Program-made: the position numbers and the translations under genes
Shown here: one piece after another, positions 1 to 9,176 of the stretch
Layout of the letters: the number at the start of each line of letters is the position of its first letter
Numbering within the stretch: position 1 is the stretch's first letter
The notes under the pieces: model-generated
Told to the model about the DNA's origin: nothing
Databases searched by the model: none
What the model saw: the letters and a program-made list of their open reading frames with translations, nothing else
Assembly (NCBI RefSeq): GCF_015840915.1
Contig: NZ_CP060398.1
Coordinates: 558,001 to 622,000 of the forward strand
Length of the DNA: 64,000 nucleotides
Direction: 5' to 3'
From: Synechococcus sp. CBW1002
GTDB taxonomy: Bacteria > Cyanobacteriota > Cyanobacteriia > PCC-6307 > Cyanobiaceae

Positions 1-208
1 TGCCGGCATCCAGCAGCAGACGGCACACCGCCAGGCTGCACATGCGCATCACCGCCCTGCTGCCATCGGTGACGTTGACGGCATGAACCAGACCCCGCAG
101 AGCTCGCGCCGCCTCCAGGGTGCGTGTGCAATCGCCTCCACGCGGTGGCGTCACCTCGGCAGTGACAGCAAAATGACCCTGGGTGAGTGCCTGGTGGAGC
201 TGCTGCAA
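1..208 (-). CDS. metF: Methylenetetrahydrofolate reductase, N-terminal part (runs off window)
   Basis: MetF reduces 5,10-methylene-THF to 5-methyl-THF for methionine synthesis. Only the first ~69 residues are present, read leftwards off the window edge. The sequence contains AVTAEVTPPRGGD followed by HAVNVTDGSRAVMRM, the conserved N-terminal strand and folate-binding region of the family. No ATG lies in frame. The TTG at 208 gives a sensible N-terminus just before the conserved block, and a TTG at 277 is an alternative. It diverges from a one-domain LuxR-type regulator. I recall that pairing in marine Synechococcus genomes but cannot check it here. Confidence 0.75.
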   Translation of the reverse strand, partial: MQQLHQALTQGHFAVTAEVTPPRGGDCTRTLEAARALRGLVHAVNVTDGSRAVMRMCSLAVCRLLLDAG

Positions 209-323
209 GCCTTCGGAGGATCTCAGGCTCCCATCATGCGGCAGCGACCTGCGTACAGTGAGGTCTGAGCCTGGCAAGTACCGGAGCGGTCGGATGGAGT
301 GGAGTCACAGACTGGGCCCACCG

Positions 324-590
324 ATGGCCGGCCTTTCAGAGCGGGAACTTGAGATTATTGAGCTGGTGGCGCAAGGCCTGACCAACCAGGAAATCGCCGA
401 TCGCCTGATGATCAGCAAGCGCACCGTAGATAATCACGTCAGCAATATCTTCACCAAGACAGGTGTGAAGAACCGGGTGGCCCTGCTCAACTGGGCCATG
501 GACAACGGCAAGATCTGCCGCGACGGCTTCAATTGCTGTTCGCTGGATGGGACTGGACCGGAAGCTCGCCCACCAGGGAAACAAGGCTGA
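324..590 (+). CDS. Single-domain LuxR-type HTH regulator
   Basis: This 88-residue protein is essentially one LuxR/NarL helix-turn-helix. It starts LSERELEIIELVAQGLTNQEIADRL and continues with the recognition helix (KRTVDNHVSNIFTKTG). No receiver domain is attached: the upstream frame is not receiver-like, and ATG 324 opens directly on the HTH. The tail carries CRDGFNCC, a Cys-containing motif after the HTH. It is divergent from metF, so it may control that gene or itself; this is inference. The last 60 bases overlap, tail to tail, a small gene on the other strand. Confidence 0.8.
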   Translation: MAGLSERELEIIELVAQGLTNQEIADRLMISKRTVDNHVSNIFTKTGVKNRVALLNWAMDNGKICRDGFNCCSLDGTGPEARPPGKQG

Positions 591-690
591 AACTCTCCAC
601 CTCAAAGCCGAACAGCTCTGCGTACGCCAGGCAATCCTCCAGATCACCAGAGACCCGCAACACACCTTGGTGGTCGTAGAGGCCGGTCAC
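529..690 (-). CDS. Small conserved-looking hypothetical protein
   Basis: A 53-residue protein if GTG 690 is used. That start is preceded by a strong AGGGGGA ribosome-binding sequence at suitable distance. The frame extends further up to an ATG at 798, but that part is basic and low-quality. The core (GVLRVSGDLEDCLAYAELFGF) looks like a real soluble alpha/beta fold, and I vaguely recall similar short proteins in marine Synechococcus. Function unknown. It overlaps the end of the LuxR-type gene on the opposite strand by about 60 bases. Confidence 0.5.
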   Translation of the reverse strand: MTGLYDHQGVLRVSGDLEDCLAYAELFGFEVESFSLVSLVGELPVQSHPANSN

Positions 691-835
691 CGGCAGTCCC
701 CCTGAAAATACTGATTTTCTTTCGACTTGGACACTACGGCACCGCCGGCCCTTGCTTGGCCGTTTGCGCCGCCGCGACTGATTGGAAAAACGTATCAATC
801 GCTGCCGTTACGGCGACGTCGGCCCGAACTGAGGC

Positions 836-1417
836 CTAATCCAACGGCCCCAGCAGGGCGCCAAGCTCCGCAGTGGACCAGGAGTTCAGGGGATGGCGGG
901 CCAGGGCTGCGTTGCTGAGGTCGTGGCGGCCTGTGATCTCGGGTCCGCACCAAGGCGGCACCACCACCTCGGTGCCGGCATCGGGCAGTTCAACTTCCGC
1001 CACCACCAGCGGAGCATTGGCCCCCTCAAACACATCCAGCACCCAGTCGCCCCCGGGCAGATCCAGGCCATAGCGGTGCTTGAGCACCTGGTTTGGCGCC
1101 TGGGCCAGCAGAGCCTCGCCATCCGCCCACGGGATCGCGTATTCGAATTCCTGGCGGATCAAGGGAACGACGGTGGCAGCCTTGTCCGCTGGAACCTGCA
1201 CGGCCTCCGATAACGGTGCCTCGGATGACACCGCTCCAGATGGCACCGCCGCCTTGAGGGTGAGCCAGGCGCGGTCCCCATCGGCGAGGCGCACCCGCAG
1301 GGTGAAGCCATCCTCCCGGCTCACCAGATACCCCTGGGCCAATTGCTCACTCCAGCGCACCCGCGTCCGCCATTGATCCCCACGCACAAGAAAGCGACGC
1401 TCGATTTCCAGGGCCAT
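836..1417 (-). CDS. CYTH-domain protein (triphosphate tunnel enzyme family)
   Basis: At 193 residues, this matches the bacterial CYTH/triphosphate tunnel metalloenzyme size. The signature EIERRFLV at residues 4-11 is the ExExK motif with Lys replaced by Arg. Further charged strands (FTLRVRL, AWLTLK, EFEYAIP, VLDVFEG, VAEVELP) give the alternating acidic/basic pattern of the tunnel. Family members hydrolyse inorganic triphosphate or similar compounds; the substrate here is not proven. It follows nadK by 53 bases on the same strand and is probably the last gene of the ndh-nadK transcript. Confidence 0.85.
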   Translation of the reverse strand: MALEIERRFLVRGDQWRTRVRWSEQLAQGYLVSREDGFTLRVRLADGDRAWLTLKAAVPSGAVSSEAPLSEAVQVPADKAATVVPLIRQEFEYAIPWADGEALLAQAPNQVLKHRYGLDLPGGDWVLDVFEGANAPLVVAEVELPDAGTEVVVPPWCGPEITGRHDLSNAALARHPLNSWSTAELGALLGPLD

Positions 1418-1470
1418 GGCTGCAGGGCGACGCCATGGCGCCGGATCTCTGCCGTCATTCTGGGCCGGCC

Positions 1471-2421
1471 TCAGTTGGGCCCGGCTTCGGCTCCATCGAG
1501 GCTGCCGGCCCAGTGGAGTTTGCGGGTGAGGGTGCGGTAGTAGGAGGGGCTCTGCTCAAGGATCACGAACAGGGCCGGGTGCGGACTGCGCTGCACGATG
1601 CAGCGATCGCCCGGCTCCAGTTCGGTGGCGTGGGCGCCGTCTTTCCAGAGCTTGACGCGGCGGCTGCTCTCCCCCAGGGGCCAGACGATCAGTCGCGCCC
1701 GCGGCGGCACGACCACCGCCCGGCTGGAAAGACTCATGGGGCAGATCGGCGTGATCACGATCGCCTCGATGCCCGGATGGAGGATTGGTCCACCCGCCGC
1801 CATGGCGTATCCCGTGGAACCGGTGGGGGTGGCGATGATCAGGCCATCGCCGCGGTACTGGTCCACCACCTCGCCGTCGATTTCCAGTTCGAGCACACAG
1901 GTGGGCGACAGCTCATCGAGGCAGGGTCGCAGGTAGAAATCGTTCAGGGCGCAGTGGGCTCCATCGCTGTCATCGCCCAGCAGCACCCCATCGCCGCGAT
2001 CGACCTGGGCCTCCAGCATCAGGCGGCGCTCCAGGGCGAAACGGTCGTCGTGCAGGCGCTGCCACAGGCTGTCCGCCGGATCGGACGGCTGGGCGCCACT
2101 GGCACTGAGCCGCATCAGCCGGGGATCATGGGTGAGGAAGCCCAGGTGCCCGCCCACGTTGAAGCTGAGGATCGGCACGTTGTGGCGGGCCAGATGGCGG
2201 GCAGCCCCGAGCACGGTGCCATCGCCGCCCAGCACCAGGGCCAGATCCGGCAGGCGTGGCTCCGTCGCCAGCAGGCCCGGGAAGGGATTGGAGGTGAGGC
2301 CGCTCACCGCGACGATCACGTCGACTCCGAGTGTCTTGAGATCGGCGACGCAGCGGCGAGCCTGCCGCTGGGAAGCCTGGCTGCCGGAGCGCACGATCAG
2401 CCAGACCCGTTCAATCAGCAT
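1471..2421 (-). CDS. nadK: NAD kinase
   Basis: It phosphorylates NAD+ to NADP+. The 316-residue sequence has the GGDGT motif ([15 protein letters not shown]) near residue 87, [10 protein letters not shown], and the second conserved block [15 protein letters not shown], all diagnostic of the ATP-NAD kinase fold. Cytosolic. The gene starts 15 bases after ndhE, so it belongs to the ndhA-I-G-E transcript. The linkage couples NADP supply to the NDH-1 complex genomically; regulation by this link is inference. Confidence 0.95.
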   Translation of the reverse strand: MLIERVWLIVRSGSQASQRQARRCVADLKTLGVDVIVAVSGLTSNPFPGLLATEPRLPDLALVLGGDGTVLGAARHLARHNVPILSFNVGGHLGFLTHDPRLMRLSASGAQPSDPADSLWQRLHDDRFALERRLMLEAQVDRGDGVLLGDDSDGAHCALNDFYLRPCLDELSPTCVLELEIDGEVVDQYRGDGLIIATPTGSTGYAMAAGGPILHPGIEAIVITPICPMSLSSRAVVVPPRARLIVWPLGESSRRVKLWKDGAHATELEPGDRCIVQRSPHPALFVILEQSPSYYRTLTRKLHWAGSLDGAEAGPN

Positions 2422-2436
2422 GGCCGGGAGACCGAC

Positions 2437-2766
2437 CTACCAGCGCAGCAGGTTGAAACGCTCCATATCCACGGTTTCGCGGTTGCGATAGAGGGACAGG
2501 AGGATGGCAAGACCCACGGCAGCTTCGGCGGCCGCCACGGTGATCACGAAAATGGTGAACACCTGGCCGCGGATCAACTGGCCATCCAGGTAGGTCGAGA
2601 AGGCCATCAGATTGATGTTCACCGCGTTGAGCATCAGTTCAATGCTCATCAGCACGCGCACAGCGTTGCGGCTGTTGATCAGCCCCCACACCCCGGTGCA
2701 GAACAGGATGGCGGCCAGCACCAGATAGGCCTGCAGGGGGATGGGGCTGGGCAGATCAAGGCTCAT
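2437..2766 (-). CDS. ndhE: NDH-1 subunit NdhE (NuoK-like)
   Basis: A small membrane subunit of the NDH-1 complex in the thylakoid/plasma membrane, equivalent to NuoK. Its 109 residues form three hydrophobic helices (about 12-30, 38-58 and 70-95). The second contains the family motif [13 protein letters not shown] with the membrane Glu used in proton translocation. Start ATG 2766 overlaps the ndhG stop by four bases (ATGA), which indicates translational coupling. Confidence 0.95.
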   Translation of the reverse strand: MSLDLPSPIPLQAYLVLAAILFCTGVWGLINSRNAVRVLMSIELMLNAVNINLMAFSTYLDGQLIRGQVFTIFVITVAAAEAAVGLAILLSLYRNRETVDMERFNLLRW

Positions 2767-3392
2767 GGAGTGTTCTCCAGCATGGGACGCTTCTGGGCAT
2801 TGGTGTCCAGCAGCAGGGGAGTGCGGGACTTTTCGATCAGGCCCTGATCGGCGGGCTCGCCTGTGATCACATCACTGCTGAACACGTCGCGGCGGGCCAG
2901 CACAATCGCTCCGATCATCGCCATCAAGAGCAGCACTGAGGCCAGCTCAAAGGGCAGCAGATAATCGCTGAACAGGTGCTCACCGATGCGGATGGTGGCC
3001 TCATCGCCGATCGGTTCGGGGCCTGGCAGGGCCCAGTCGGTGGTGAAGGCCACCCGAACCAGCAGCAGGAACAGTCCAGCGCAGACCGCCCCGGAGAGGA
3101 TGCGACGCAGCAGCAGGCCGGGAATGGCGGCGAGGGTCTCCTGCTTGTTCACGAGCATGATCGCGAACAGGATCAGCACGTTCACGGCACCCACGTAGAC
3201 CAGCACCTGGGCGGCGGCCACGAAGCTGGCATTGAGCAGGAGATACAGCCCAGCCACCGACAGGAAAACGCCGCCGAGCAGGAAGGCCGAATAGACAATG
3301 TTGGGCAGCAGCACCACGCCGAGCGAGCCGAACACCAGGGTGGCCGACAGCACCAGGAAGCAGATCTGCTGGGTGGTGGAAGCGATCGTCAT
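2763..3392 (-). CDS. ndhG: NDH-1 subunit NdhG (NuoJ-like)
   Basis: A membrane-arm subunit of NDH-1 with 209 residues, close to the family norm, and about five transmembrane segments (roughly 10-30, 33-52, 58-80, 92-112 and 145-165). The conserved [16 protein letters not shown] segment in the third helix is the NuoJ signature. It lies between ndhI (one-base overlap at 3392) and ndhE (four-base overlap), in the order usual for cyanobacteria. Confidence 0.95.
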   Translation of the reverse strand: MTIASTTQQICFLVLSATLVFGSLGVVLLPNIVYSAFLLGGVFLSVAGLYLLLNASFVAAAQVLVYVGAVNVLILFAIMLVNKQETLAAIPGLLLRRILSGAVCAGLFLLLVRVAFTTDWALPGPEPIGDEATIRIGEHLFSDYLLPFELASVLLLMAMIGAIVLARRDVFSSDVITGEPADQGLIEKSRTPLLLDTNAQKRPMLENTP

Positions 3393-4021
3393 CAGGAAGC
3401 GGCTCCGGGATCGGCCTGGGTCTCGCCGGCAGGGGCGGCCTTGGGCAGGGTCTGCAGAACCTGCTCGGGAAGTTTGCCTGCCCGCGGGGCCGTGGCGGGC
3501 ACATCGCGGGGATCCATCACCCCCTGGGGCAGGTAAGCCAGTTCGCGCAGGGCGAACACGGCCGGATCACTGGTGACACTGGTGGGCAGCCGGCCGAGGG
3601 CAATGTTGTCGTAGTTGAGACTGTGGCGATCGAAGGTCGACAGCTCGTACTCCTCGGTCATCGAAAGGCAATTGGTGGGGCAGTATTCGACGCAGTTGCC
3701 GCAGAAGATGCACACCCCGAAATCGATTGAATAGTTGCGCAGCTCCTTTTTCTTGGTGGCTTTGTTCATGACCCAGTCGACCACCGGCAGGTTGATTGGG
3801 CAGACGCGCACACACACCTCACAGGCGATGCACTTGTCGAACTCGTAGTGGATACGACCCCGATAGCGCTCCGATGGGATCAGCTTCTCGTAGGGGTACT
3901 GAACCGTGATCGGGCGCCGGCGCAGGTGGTCAAAGGTGACCGCCAGGCCCTGGGTCATGTACTGGGCGGCGCCCACTGCATCACGCGTGTAGTCACTGAC
4001 CTTCTTGAGGAAGCCGAACAT
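3392..4021 (-). CDS. ndhI: NDH-1 iron-sulfur subunit NdhI
   Basis: NdhI carries two [4Fe-4S] clusters and passes electrons toward plastoquinone in the NDH-1 peripheral arm. Both cluster motifs are visible: [12 protein letters not shown] (about residue 64) and [12 protein letters not shown] (about residue 103). The 209-residue length is normal. The C-terminal ~50 residues are Pro/Ala-rich and less conserved. It overlaps ndhG by one base and follows ndhA after a 95-base gap. Confidence 0.96.
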   Translation of the reverse strand: MFGFLKKVSDYTRDAVGAAQYMTQGLAVTFDHLRRRPITVQYPYEKLIPSERYRGRIHYEFDKCIACEVCVRVCPINLPVVDWVMNKATKKKELRNYSIDFGVCIFCGNCVEYCPTNCLSMTEEYELSTFDRHSLNYDNIALGRLPTSVTSDPAVFALRELAYLPQGVMDPRDVPATAPRAGKLPEQVLQTLPKAAPAGETQADPGAAS

Positions 4022-4116
4022 GAACCGGAGAGCGAGGGAGCTGGAAAGGGAAGCAGGCTGAGCACCATGATGGCCGCCTCAGCAAAAAACCGTCGACCAG
4101 GTCGTACCCGGCAGGT

Positions 4117-5286
4117 TCAGCCGCCGAAGGCCACCGGGAAGGCGAGTTTCAGGGCGGCGGTCACGAGCAGATTCACCAGGGCGATCGGCAGCAGGAACTT
4201 CCAGCCGAGATCCAGCAACTGGTCGATCCGCACCCGTGGGGTGGTCCAGCGCAGCAGGATCGCCAGGAACACCAGCAGATAGGCCTTGAGCACGGTCATC
4301 ACGATGCCGGTGGCGCCTGTGATCATCTGCACCACAGGGGCATCGACCGACTGGCCGAGGGCGCCGGCCAACCACTCGACCGGGACCGGAAAGCCCCATC
4401 CACCCAGATAGAGCACCGAGACGAGCAGGGCCGAAAGCACGAGGTTGATGTAGCTGCCCAGATAGAAGAGGGCGAACTTCATGCCGGAGTATTCGGTCTG
4501 GTAGCCGGCCACCAGTTCCTCTTCGGCCTCCGGCAGGTCAAAGGGCAAGCGCTCGCATTCAGCCAGGGCACAGATCCAGAAAATCAGGAAACCCACCGGC
4601 TGGCGCCAGATGTTCCAGCTGAGGATGCCGGCGCCGGTCTGCTGATCGACGATGTCGACGGTGCTGAGCGAGTTGCTCATCATCACCACTGCCAGCACCG
4701 CCAGGGCCAGGGGGATTTCGTAGCTGATCGACTGGGCCGCCGCTCGCAGACCGCCCAGCAGGGAGTACTTGTTGTTGCTGGCGTAGCCACTCATCAGCAG
4801 GCCGATCGGCTGGATGCTGCTGAGGGAGATCCACAGGAAGATGCCGATCCCGACGTTGCTGATCACCAGGTGCTGGCCAAAGGGGACCACCAGCCAGCTG
4901 AGGATCACGGGAATCACCACCAGCACAGGCCCGATGGTGAAGAGCAGGCCATCGGCCCGGGCTGGAATGATGTCCTCCTTGAACACCAGCTTGAGGCCGT
5001 CGGCAATCGGCTGCAGCACCCCGAGGGCGCCGGCATATTCCGGACCGATGCGCTGCTGCACGGCGGCGGAGATCTTGCGTTCCAGCCAGACGCTCACCAG
5101 CACGCCCACCACGGCGGCCACCAGCACCAGCAGCATCGGCAGGGGAAGCCAGAGCAGACGGGCCGCACCGGCACTGAGGCCGAGGCCCTGCATCACGTCG
5201 GTGAAGCTGGCCTCCAGATCGAGGCCGGGACTGACGGTCGCCGCGGTGGCGACCGCTGCGAAGGAGGAGATGGTGGAGGTCACCAT
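4117..5286 (-). CDS. ndhA: NDH-1 subunit NdhA (NuoH-like)
   Basis: The quinone-site membrane subunit of NDH-1, 389 residues with about eight transmembrane helices. Recognisable blocks are [21 protein letters not shown] near residue 68, the [10 protein letters not shown] loop near 103, and [20 protein letters not shown] near 242, the conserved acidic loop at the quinone channel. The N-terminal ~30 residues are variable and weakly hydrophobic. It follows gltA by 85 bases and heads the ndhA-I-G-E set. Confidence 0.96.
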   Translation of the reverse strand: MVTSTISSFAAVATAATVSPGLDLEASFTDVMQGLGLSAGAARLLWLPLPMLLVLVAAVVGVLVSVWLERKISAAVQQRIGPEYAGALGVLQPIADGLKLVFKEDIIPARADGLLFTIGPVLVVIPVILSWLVVPFGQHLVISNVGIGIFLWISLSSIQPIGLLMSGYASNNKYSLLGGLRAAAQSISYEIPLALAVLAVVMMSNSLSTVDIVDQQTGAGILSWNIWRQPVGFLIFWICALAECERLPFDLPEAEEELVAGYQTEYSGMKFALFYLGSYINLVLSALLVSVLYLGGWGFPVPVEWLAGALGQSVDAPVVQMITGATGIVMTVLKAYLLVFLAILLRWTTPRVRIDQLLDLGWKFLLPIALVNLLVTAALKLAFPVAFGG

Positions 5287-5371
5287 GCGGAGGGCGGCAA
5301 GGAGCGCGGCGGCAGTGGGGGCAACTTAGGCGGACGATCAGGGAGACGGTGCGATCGCTGCGAAAGCGCGA

Positions 5372-6532
5372 TCAGCGGGCCTCCAGGGGCACCCAGCTGA
5401 GATCGCTGGTGCCGGTGTAGATCTGCGTGGGTCGGTAGATGCGATTCGCACCCAGCTGCTCTTTCCAGTGGGCCAGCCAGCCGGCGGTGCGGGCGATCGC
5501 GAAGATCGGGGTGAACAGATCGCGGGGGATGCCGAGCTTTCGATACACCAGGCCGGAATAGAAGTCCACATTCGGATAGATGCCCTTCGGACCCAGCCGC
5601 ACGGCGGCAGCATCCTCCAGCTGGCGGGCCAGGTCGTAGAGGGGGTCGTGGCCGAAGCGATCGAACAGATCCTCGGCCAGGCGCTGCAGGATCACCGCAC
5701 GGGGATCCTTCACCTTGTACTCACGGTGGCCGAAGCCCATGATCTTCTGCTTCTCGGCAATCGCCTGATCCAGCCAGGCCTCCACCCGGTCGGCGCTGCC
5801 GATCGTTTCGAGCATGGCCAGCACGTCTTCGTTGGCGCCGCCATGCAGGGGGCCGGCGAGGGTGCCAACGGCCGAGGCCACCACGGCGTAGGGATCGGTG
5901 AGGGTGCTGGCGGTGACGCGGGCACTGAAGGTGCTGGCGTTGAGGCTGTGCTCGGCGTGCAGGATCAGACAGGCATCGAAGATGCGGGCCGCCAGGGGAT
6001 CGGGCTCCCGCTCAGTGATCATGTAGAGGAAGTTGGCGGCGTAGGAGAGATCGTCGCGGGGCTGGATCGGATCCTGGCCTTTGCGGATCAGCTGGAACGC
6101 CGCCACCATCGTGGGGATCTTGGCAATCAGCCGGACCACCGCCTCAAAGATGTATTCGGGGTTGTCGAGGGCACGGCGGGAATAGAACAGCCCCAGTGAG
6201 GCCGCGCTCGACTGCAGCGCGTCCATGGGGTGCCCCGTGGCCGGGAAGCACTTCATCATGTCCCGGATGCGGAAGCTCACCCGGCGGTGCATCTGCACCT
6301 CATGCTGGAACGAGGCGAGCTGGGAGGCCGTGGGCAGGTCTCCCCAGATGAGCAGATAGGCCGTTTCGAGGAAGCTGCTGCGGTCCGCCAGCTCATCCAC
6401 GTCGTAGCCGCGGTAGGTGAGCAGGCCCTGCTGTCCGTCGATGTCGCAGATCGCCGACTGGGTGGCCGGTACGCCCTCCAGACCCGGACGGAAGGGAGGA
6501 GAAGAGGAAGACGGATCCACCGTGCCAGGCAT
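5372..6532 (-). CDS. gltA: Citrate synthase
   Basis: It condenses acetyl-CoA with oxaloacetate. This is the short bacterial type II-like form (386 residues). Active-site regions are present: HAEHSLNASTFSAR, GPLHGGANEDV and MGFGHREYKVKDPRA, which contain the two catalytic His and the Asp region. It lies directly upstream of ndhA on the same strand, an arrangement I associate with marine Synechococcus. Start ATG 6532 gives a short Ser/Pro-rich leader before the conserved GLEGVPATQSAI. Confidence 0.95.
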   Translation of the reverse strand: MPGTVDPSSSSPPFRPGLEGVPATQSAICDIDGQQGLLTYRGYDVDELADRSSFLETAYLLIWGDLPTASQLASFQHEVQMHRRVSFRIRDMMKCFPATGHPMDALQSSAASLGLFYSRRALDNPEYIFEAVVRLIAKIPTMVAAFQLIRKGQDPIQPRDDLSYAANFLYMITEREPDPLAARIFDACLILHAEHSLNASTFSARVTASTLTDPYAVVASAVGTLAGPLHGGANEDVLAMLETIGSADRVEAWLDQAIAEKQKIMGFGHREYKVKDPRAVILQRLAEDLFDRFGHDPLYDLARQLEDAAAVRLGPKGIYPNVDFYSGLVYRKLGIPRDLFTPIFAIARTAGWLAHWKEQLGANRIYRPTQIYTGTSDLSWVPLEAR

Positions 6533-6598
6533 TCCACTGCTGCAGACCCTACGGCCAGGGGCTGGGGTGCGCCGTAGTGCATCCCACCAGGCGCAACC

Positions 6599-7111
6599 TC
6601 AGGATGCCAGCAGGGAGCGTGGCGAGAGCAGCAATCGCAGGGCGCTGTGGCCCCAGGGCAGCCCCCGGGACGGCAGGGCCAGCAGGATCACGCCGGCCTT
6701 GCGCAGCTCCAGCGCTTCGAGGGGCGCACCGATCAGCCTGGCTGCCAGGGCGCTGAGGTCGGGTTCATGGCCCACCAGGCCCAGACGGCTCCAAGCGGGC
6801 AGTTCGCCATCGCCAGCCAGGCAGCGCTCCAGCAGGGGTGCGGCATCGGCCTCCGGGGCCAGTTCGGGGGCCTCGAGTGGGAGCGGTGCCAGGCCCAGAT
6901 CGGCGGCGATGGCGGCGGTCTGGCGGGCGCGCAGCAGCGGACTGGTGAACCACAGCTCGCAGCCCAGGTTCAGGGCGCAGAGGCGCTCCACCACGGCGCG
7001 GGTGCGGCGATCGCCCCGTGGGGTGAGGCCGCGTCCCGCGTCGGGCCGGTCCGGTGAACGCTCCTCGGCGATGCCATGGCGAAGCAGCAGCAGTTCCCGC
7101 CCCTCGCTCAT
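6599..7111 (-). CDS. sixA: SixA-type phosphohistidine phosphatase (histidine phosphatase superfamily)
   Basis: The 170-residue protein starts with LLLLRHGIAEE, the RHG catalytic motif, and carries the second catalytic His in LGLVGHEPDLSAL near residue 107. Length and motifs match SixA, which removes phosphate from His-phosphotransfer domains; the substrate in cyanobacteria is not established. The longer open frame to 7483 is not used: ATG 7111 overlaps the stop of the DUF3352 gene as ATGA. The two genes are probably translated together. Confidence 0.85.
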   Translation of the reverse strand: MSEGRELLLLRHGIAEERSPDRPDAGRGLTPRGDRRTRAVVERLCALNLGCELWFTSPLLRARQTAAIAADLGLAPLPLEAPELAPEADAAPLLERCLAGDGELPAWSRLGLVGHEPDLSALAARLIGAPLEALELRKAGVILLALPSRGLPWGHSALRLLLSPRSLLAS

Positions 7112-8682
7112 CCGGCCAGCTCCAGGCGGGCGCGCAGGCGCAGGGCTTCTCCGTCGGCCTGGGCCGCGAAGGAGGCCCCCTGCACCGGCTCGCTCAGGCG
7201 AGTGCCGGCCAGACCGGAGAGGAGCCGCCAGGGTTGCCAGCCCTCGATCCAGTCGCGGGCCGGAGCGGCGGCCATGGCCCGCTGCAGTGGGGCCGAGGGC
7301 ATCGCCAGGGCGGTGAGCTGCTCCAGACGAGCATGGGGAAGCCCCCGGGCCGACTGCTGCCGGTCGAGCACCGCCAGGTTCTGCCCCCACCAGGCCCAGG
7401 CACCGGACTGGCTGCGGGCGCCGGCCAGGGAGGCCTGCAGCTGCCGATCGCCACGACCGTCCGCCAGGCTCAGCCGGGTCCACACCTGCACCGGGTCGGT
7501 ACCACGGGAGGCGAGTGTCAGAGGCGCCATCACCAGCCCCTGCCGCTCCAGATCGGCCGCCAGGTCGGCGAGAGCGGGTCGGTCGGCCGCTGTGCCCAGC
7601 ACCCAGCCATCGGCGGTCTCGCTCCAGAGCAGGGGACCGGCATCACGGGTCGCCACCAGGGCCGGCAACGACTCCTCGTCTGATGACCCGGCCAGGGGTG
7701 CCAGCGCCGGCGCCAGCGGTGAGGCCAGCAGGCTGGCCGGGTTCTGCAGCAGCAGCAGCTGGCGCGAGGAACCCCGCAGCTGGTTCAGCGGTCCCTCGGG
7801 TTCGGCCGGATCGAGCTGCAGGCCCGGCTCCTTCCAGCCCAGCAGGGCATCCACCACCAGAGCGGTGCCCTGGGGCCGCAGGGCGGCCACCAGATCCGTG
7901 ACACGGCTGTCATCGGCGAGGGAGGCCGGCAGGCCCAGCCAGCGCTGCAGAGCCTCGGGCCGGGCCTGCACCACAACCACGCCCCGTTCAAGCTGCTGCA
8001 GCTGCTGCTGAAAGCGGGAACTGGCGGCCTGGTTGAGTTCATCGATCTGGGAGACGTCGAGCGCCTGCTCCAGCACGCCACGGCCCGATCCGATCAGGAC
8101 CAGGTCATCGTCGATCAGGGCCGTGGCCAGGGGGGCGGGCTCCTGCCCCAGCAGGGCTCCGCGGCCGCTGATCAGGCCCATGCCGCGGTAGCGGCTGATC
8201 TGCAGGTCGGTGCCCGCCAGGCTGCGGGTCTGCCAGAAGCGCTGCAGGAAACGGCGAGCGCCCTGGTCATCGCGGCTGCGCAGGGCCAGCAGCCAGCCGG
8301 TGTCGCCGGGATCGGCGCCGGTCTCCAGCAGGGCGAGGGTGATCTCGGGGCCGAGCCACTCGGCCAGTTCACCGCTGTAATCGATTCCGGCAGCCGCGAA
8401 GGCGCCATCCCGCAGGCGCGCCACAGCCTCGGCTGATGGTCGGCGCTGGCGGTTGGGGGCAACGGCGCGGGCGTAGTCGACCGGTTGGTTGCCATCCGCC
8501 AGCAGGTAGAGGGCCAGGGGGGCGGAGCGGGGCACAAAGCGGGCTGACAGCGGCACCACCAGGGGCTGACGCTGGAGCTGGAGGGGGCTGCGCTGCCAGA
8601 CGAGCCACCAGCCCGCCAGGCCGAGACTCAGCAGCAACACCGCCACCAGCAGCACGACCGCCAGGAAGGGGCGGGCCTTCAT
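7108..8682 (-). CDS. DUF3352 family membrane-anchored protein
   Basis: A 524-residue protein with one N-terminal transmembrane segment (about residues 6-28) after a short basic start. The rest is extracytoplasmic and Leu/Ala/Gln-rich. The block VPRSAPLALYLLADGNQPVDYARAV.. and repeated LALRSRDDQGA-type segments match the cyanobacterial DUF3352 family, whose function is unknown. Start ATG 8682 is chosen because it opens on MKARP just before the hydrophobic segment. An upstream in-frame ATG at 8706 adds eight non-conserved residues. Confidence 0.8.
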   Translation of the reverse strand: MKARPFLAVVLLVAVLLLSLGLAGWWLVWQRSPLQLQRQPLVVPLSARFVPRSAPLALYLLADGNQPVDYARAVAPNRQRRPSAEAVARLRDGAFAAAGIDYSGELAEWLGPEITLALLETGADPGDTGWLLALRSRDDQGARRFLQRFWQTRSLAGTDLQISRYRGMGLISGRGALLGQEPAPLATALIDDDLVLIGSGRGVLEQALDVSQIDELNQAASSRFQQQLQQLERGVVVVQARPEALQRWLGLPASLADDSRVTDLVAALRPQGTALVVDALLGWKEPGLQLDPAEPEGPLNQLRGSSRQLLLLQNPASLLASPLAPALAPLAGSSDEESLPALVATRDAGPLLWSETADGWVLGTAADRPALADLAADLERQGLVMAPLTLASRGTDPVQVWTRLSLADGRGDRQLQASLAGARSQSGAWAWWGQNLAVLDRQQSARGLPHARLEQLTALAMPSAPLQRAMAAAPARDWIEGWQPWRLLSGLAGTRLSEPVQGASFAAQADGEALRLRARLELAG

Positions 8683-8749
8683 GCGCCCTACGCAAGGTGG
8701 CCCCATCTTGATGCCAAGCCCCTACCTTGACCGCCCACTCCCCCACGCC

Positions 8750-9100
8750 ATGGCCTCCGCCAGCCCGAGCTCCCTCAGCGCCAGCGAGCTGCAGCAATGG
8801 CTGCAGGCGGAACGCCCCCTGCAACTGGTGGATGTGCGGGAGGACCAGGAACTGGCGCTGGCCCGGTTATCCCATCCCACGGTGCATCTACCGCTCAGCC
8901 GCTCCCAGGAGTGGCTGGCGGAGCTGCCGCAGCGGCTCGATCCGGAGGCCGACATCGTTGTGCTCTGTCATGCCGGCGTGCGCAGCTGGCAGTTCGGCTG
9001 CTGGTTGATGGAGACACAGGGCTATGAACGGGTCTGGAATCTGCGGGGGGGCATCGACGCCTGGAGCGTGCTTGTGGATCCCAGCGTGCCCCGCTACTGA
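8750..9100 (+). CDS. Rhodanese-like domain protein
   Basis: A single rhodanese domain of 116 residues. LQLVDVREDQELALARLSH is the N-terminal rhodanese motif. The active loop is LCHAGVRSW with the catalytic Cys, and the closing motif is VWNLRGGIDAWS. Such proteins transfer sulfane sulfur; the acceptor is unknown. ATG 8750 is preferred over the in-frame ATG at 8681, which would overlap the divergent DUF3352 gene start. Confidence 0.88.
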   Translation: MASASPSSLSASELQQWLQAERPLQLVDVREDQELALARLSHPTVHLPLSRSQEWLAELPQRLDPEADIVVLCHAGVRSWQFGCWLMETQGYERVWNLRGGIDAWSVLVDPSVPRY

Positions 9101-9176
9101 TCTCCAGTCTGGCGCAGGCGCTGGAAGCTCTCTAAGCTCAACGCCACTCTGACCGGGTCCGTGCCGGCCCCTTCCC

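Noticed and set aside
1435-2847. 470-codon open frame on the plus strand
   Set aside because: It is the mirror of nadK and ndhE, which carry clear motifs; the His/Gln/Gly-rich translation is typical of antisense frames in GC-rich DNA.
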